64,000 nucleotides of DNA from Panagrolaimus kolymaensis (lineage: Eukaryota; Nematoda; Chromadorea; Rhabditida; Panagrolaimidae): assembly GCA_028622995.1 (NCBI GenBank), contig JAJQJQ010000077.1, forward strand, positions 62,001-126,000, given 5' to 3'. Of the stretch, positions 63,981 to 64,000 are shown piece after piece. The first letter of the stretch is position 1. The number at the start of each line of letters is the position of its first letter. Both the position numbers and the translations under genes were made by a program. A model generated the notes under the pieces. That model worked only from the letters and a program-made list of their open reading frames with translations, had not been told where the DNA came from and made no database searches.

Positions 63981-64000
63981 GTAAGTCAAGTTAATGAAGA
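63981..64000. repeat. Partial monomer 467 (first 20 bp, L2)
   Basis: The window ends inside an L2 monomer beginning GTAAGTCAAG. The array therefore continues past the right edge. Confidence 0.95.

Larger units (their letters stand above)
1..64000. repeat. 137-bp AT-rich satellite DNA array, 467 tandem monomers
   Basis: The entire window is a head-to-tail array of one 137-bp monomer in a single orientation; no inversion or foreign insertion was found. Unit 0 starts at 1 and unit 466 ends at 63980, followed by 20 bases of the next copy. 467 x 137 = 63979, and the observed extra base is explained by exactly two length changes (+2 at 16393-16401, -1 at 34099-34101). Two representative monomers (0 and 1) count to 29-30 G+C of 137, about 21-22%. 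Nearly fixed landmarks are A4T5 at 20-28, XhoI CTCGAG at 51-56, GAGGGATC at 113-120 and the palindrome AAAATATTTT at 121-130. Stops occur in all six frames within the common monomer types, so nothing is coding. Known biology: arrays like this form centromeric or heterochromatic satellite in eukaryotes; chromosome position and host are not visible here. Confidence 0.99.
52884..64000. repeat. Zone E: L2 S/F/G monomers with AATATATTT variant (units 386-end)
   Basis: The zone returns to F (TTTACA) in place of Ft and to CATATTTG tails; CCTATAGG is absent. Its diagnostic variant is TTTAATATATTTG for TTTAATTTATTTG, found in about every third to sixth monomer. Units 447-458 form a loose 5- or 6-mer (AATAT-S, S, G, F, G, with an extra G in one turn). 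Only two typical L1 monomers occur (units 388 and 422). Two Ft monomers (416, 418) are carried in by the 34-unit duplication of the zone D edge. Confidence 0.9.

Noticed and set aside
1..64000. Protein-coding ORFs on either strand
   Set aside because: 137 is not a multiple of 3, so a frame rotates through all phases every three monomers. Each common monomer type has TAA/TAG/TGA in all three forward frames and TTA/CTA/TCA in all three reverse frames. Apparent short ORFs are repeat artefacts.
1..64000. CRISPR-like array because of regularly spaced repeats
   Set aside because: There are no unique spacers: the whole 137 bp repeats, and variable positions recombine as shared modules. No cas-like gene is present.
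1..64000. Transposable element or integrated virus
   Set aside because: No terminal repeats with unique interior, no target-site duplications and no coding capacity were seen; periodicity is unbroken from end to end.
1..64000. Assignment to a known satellite family (for example beetle 142-bp or nematode satellites)
   Set aside because: Length and composition are in the general range, but I do not recognise the monomer sequence. A database search of one monomer would decide.
1..64000. Telomeric repeats, rDNA or tRNA genes at array edges
   Set aside because: None seen; both window ends are inside the array.

Overview
The whole 64,000-base window is one uninterrupted satellite DNA array. The monomer is 137 bp and about 78% A+T (counted on two representative monomers). 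It is repeated head to tail 467 times in one orientation, and the first 20 bases of a 468th copy end the window. I numbered the monomers 0 to 466, starting each unit right after the invariant AACTTCA. Only two length changes occur in 64 kb: a +2 T-tract expansion near 16393 and a -1 A deletion near 34099. Unit starts are therefore 1+137n up to unit 119, 3+137n for units 120-248, and 2+137n from unit 249 on. I see no gene, RNA gene, transposable element, CRISPR array or unique sequence. Every monomer class I checked has stop codons in all six frames.

Organism: long, homogeneous, AT-rich satellite of this size is typical of eukaryotic centromeric, pericentromeric or other constitutive heterochromatin. 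Invertebrates such as insects or nematodes are plausible hosts, but I do not recognise this monomer and cannot name a species. Neither array edge lies in the window.

The monomers are mosaics of a few interchangeable modules. The left module (unit positions 1-19) is L1 (TTAATTCGAGCG..) or L2 (GTAAGTCAAGTT..). Position 41 is C or A. The right module (61-90) is F (TTCTCGTTTACA), Ft (TTCTCGTTTACT), S (CTCTCGTTTACA), G (CTCTAGCATCGA) or T (CTCTAGCATCTA). The tail (100-113) is CATATTTG, CCTATTTG, CCTATATG or CCTATAGG. Positions 20-40, 43-60 and 114-137 are nearly invariant.

Layout by module use: zone A, 1-6028, mixed L1/L2 with F, G and TATATT variants. Zone B, 6029-25484, built on 3-mer and 4-mer higher-order repeats of L1-F, L2-T and L2-G. 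Zone C, 25485-37265, L2 only, dominated by G with the CCTATAGG tail, many units with the central XhoI site lost. Zone D, 37266-52883, L2-Ft, L2-S and L2-G in nested higher-order repeats. Zone E, 52884-64000, L2 S/F/G with an AATATATTT variant and a 34-monomer duplication. Rare shared point mutations act as tags and show segmental duplications of 5, 9, 16, 18, 20, 22, 23/24, 28 and 34 monomers. This is the expected footprint of repeated unequal exchange. The most notable structural features are the alternative dyads of the L1 and L2 modules, the stepwise CCTATAGG palindrome, and the near-total intolerance of indels (137 bp is about 13 helical turns).
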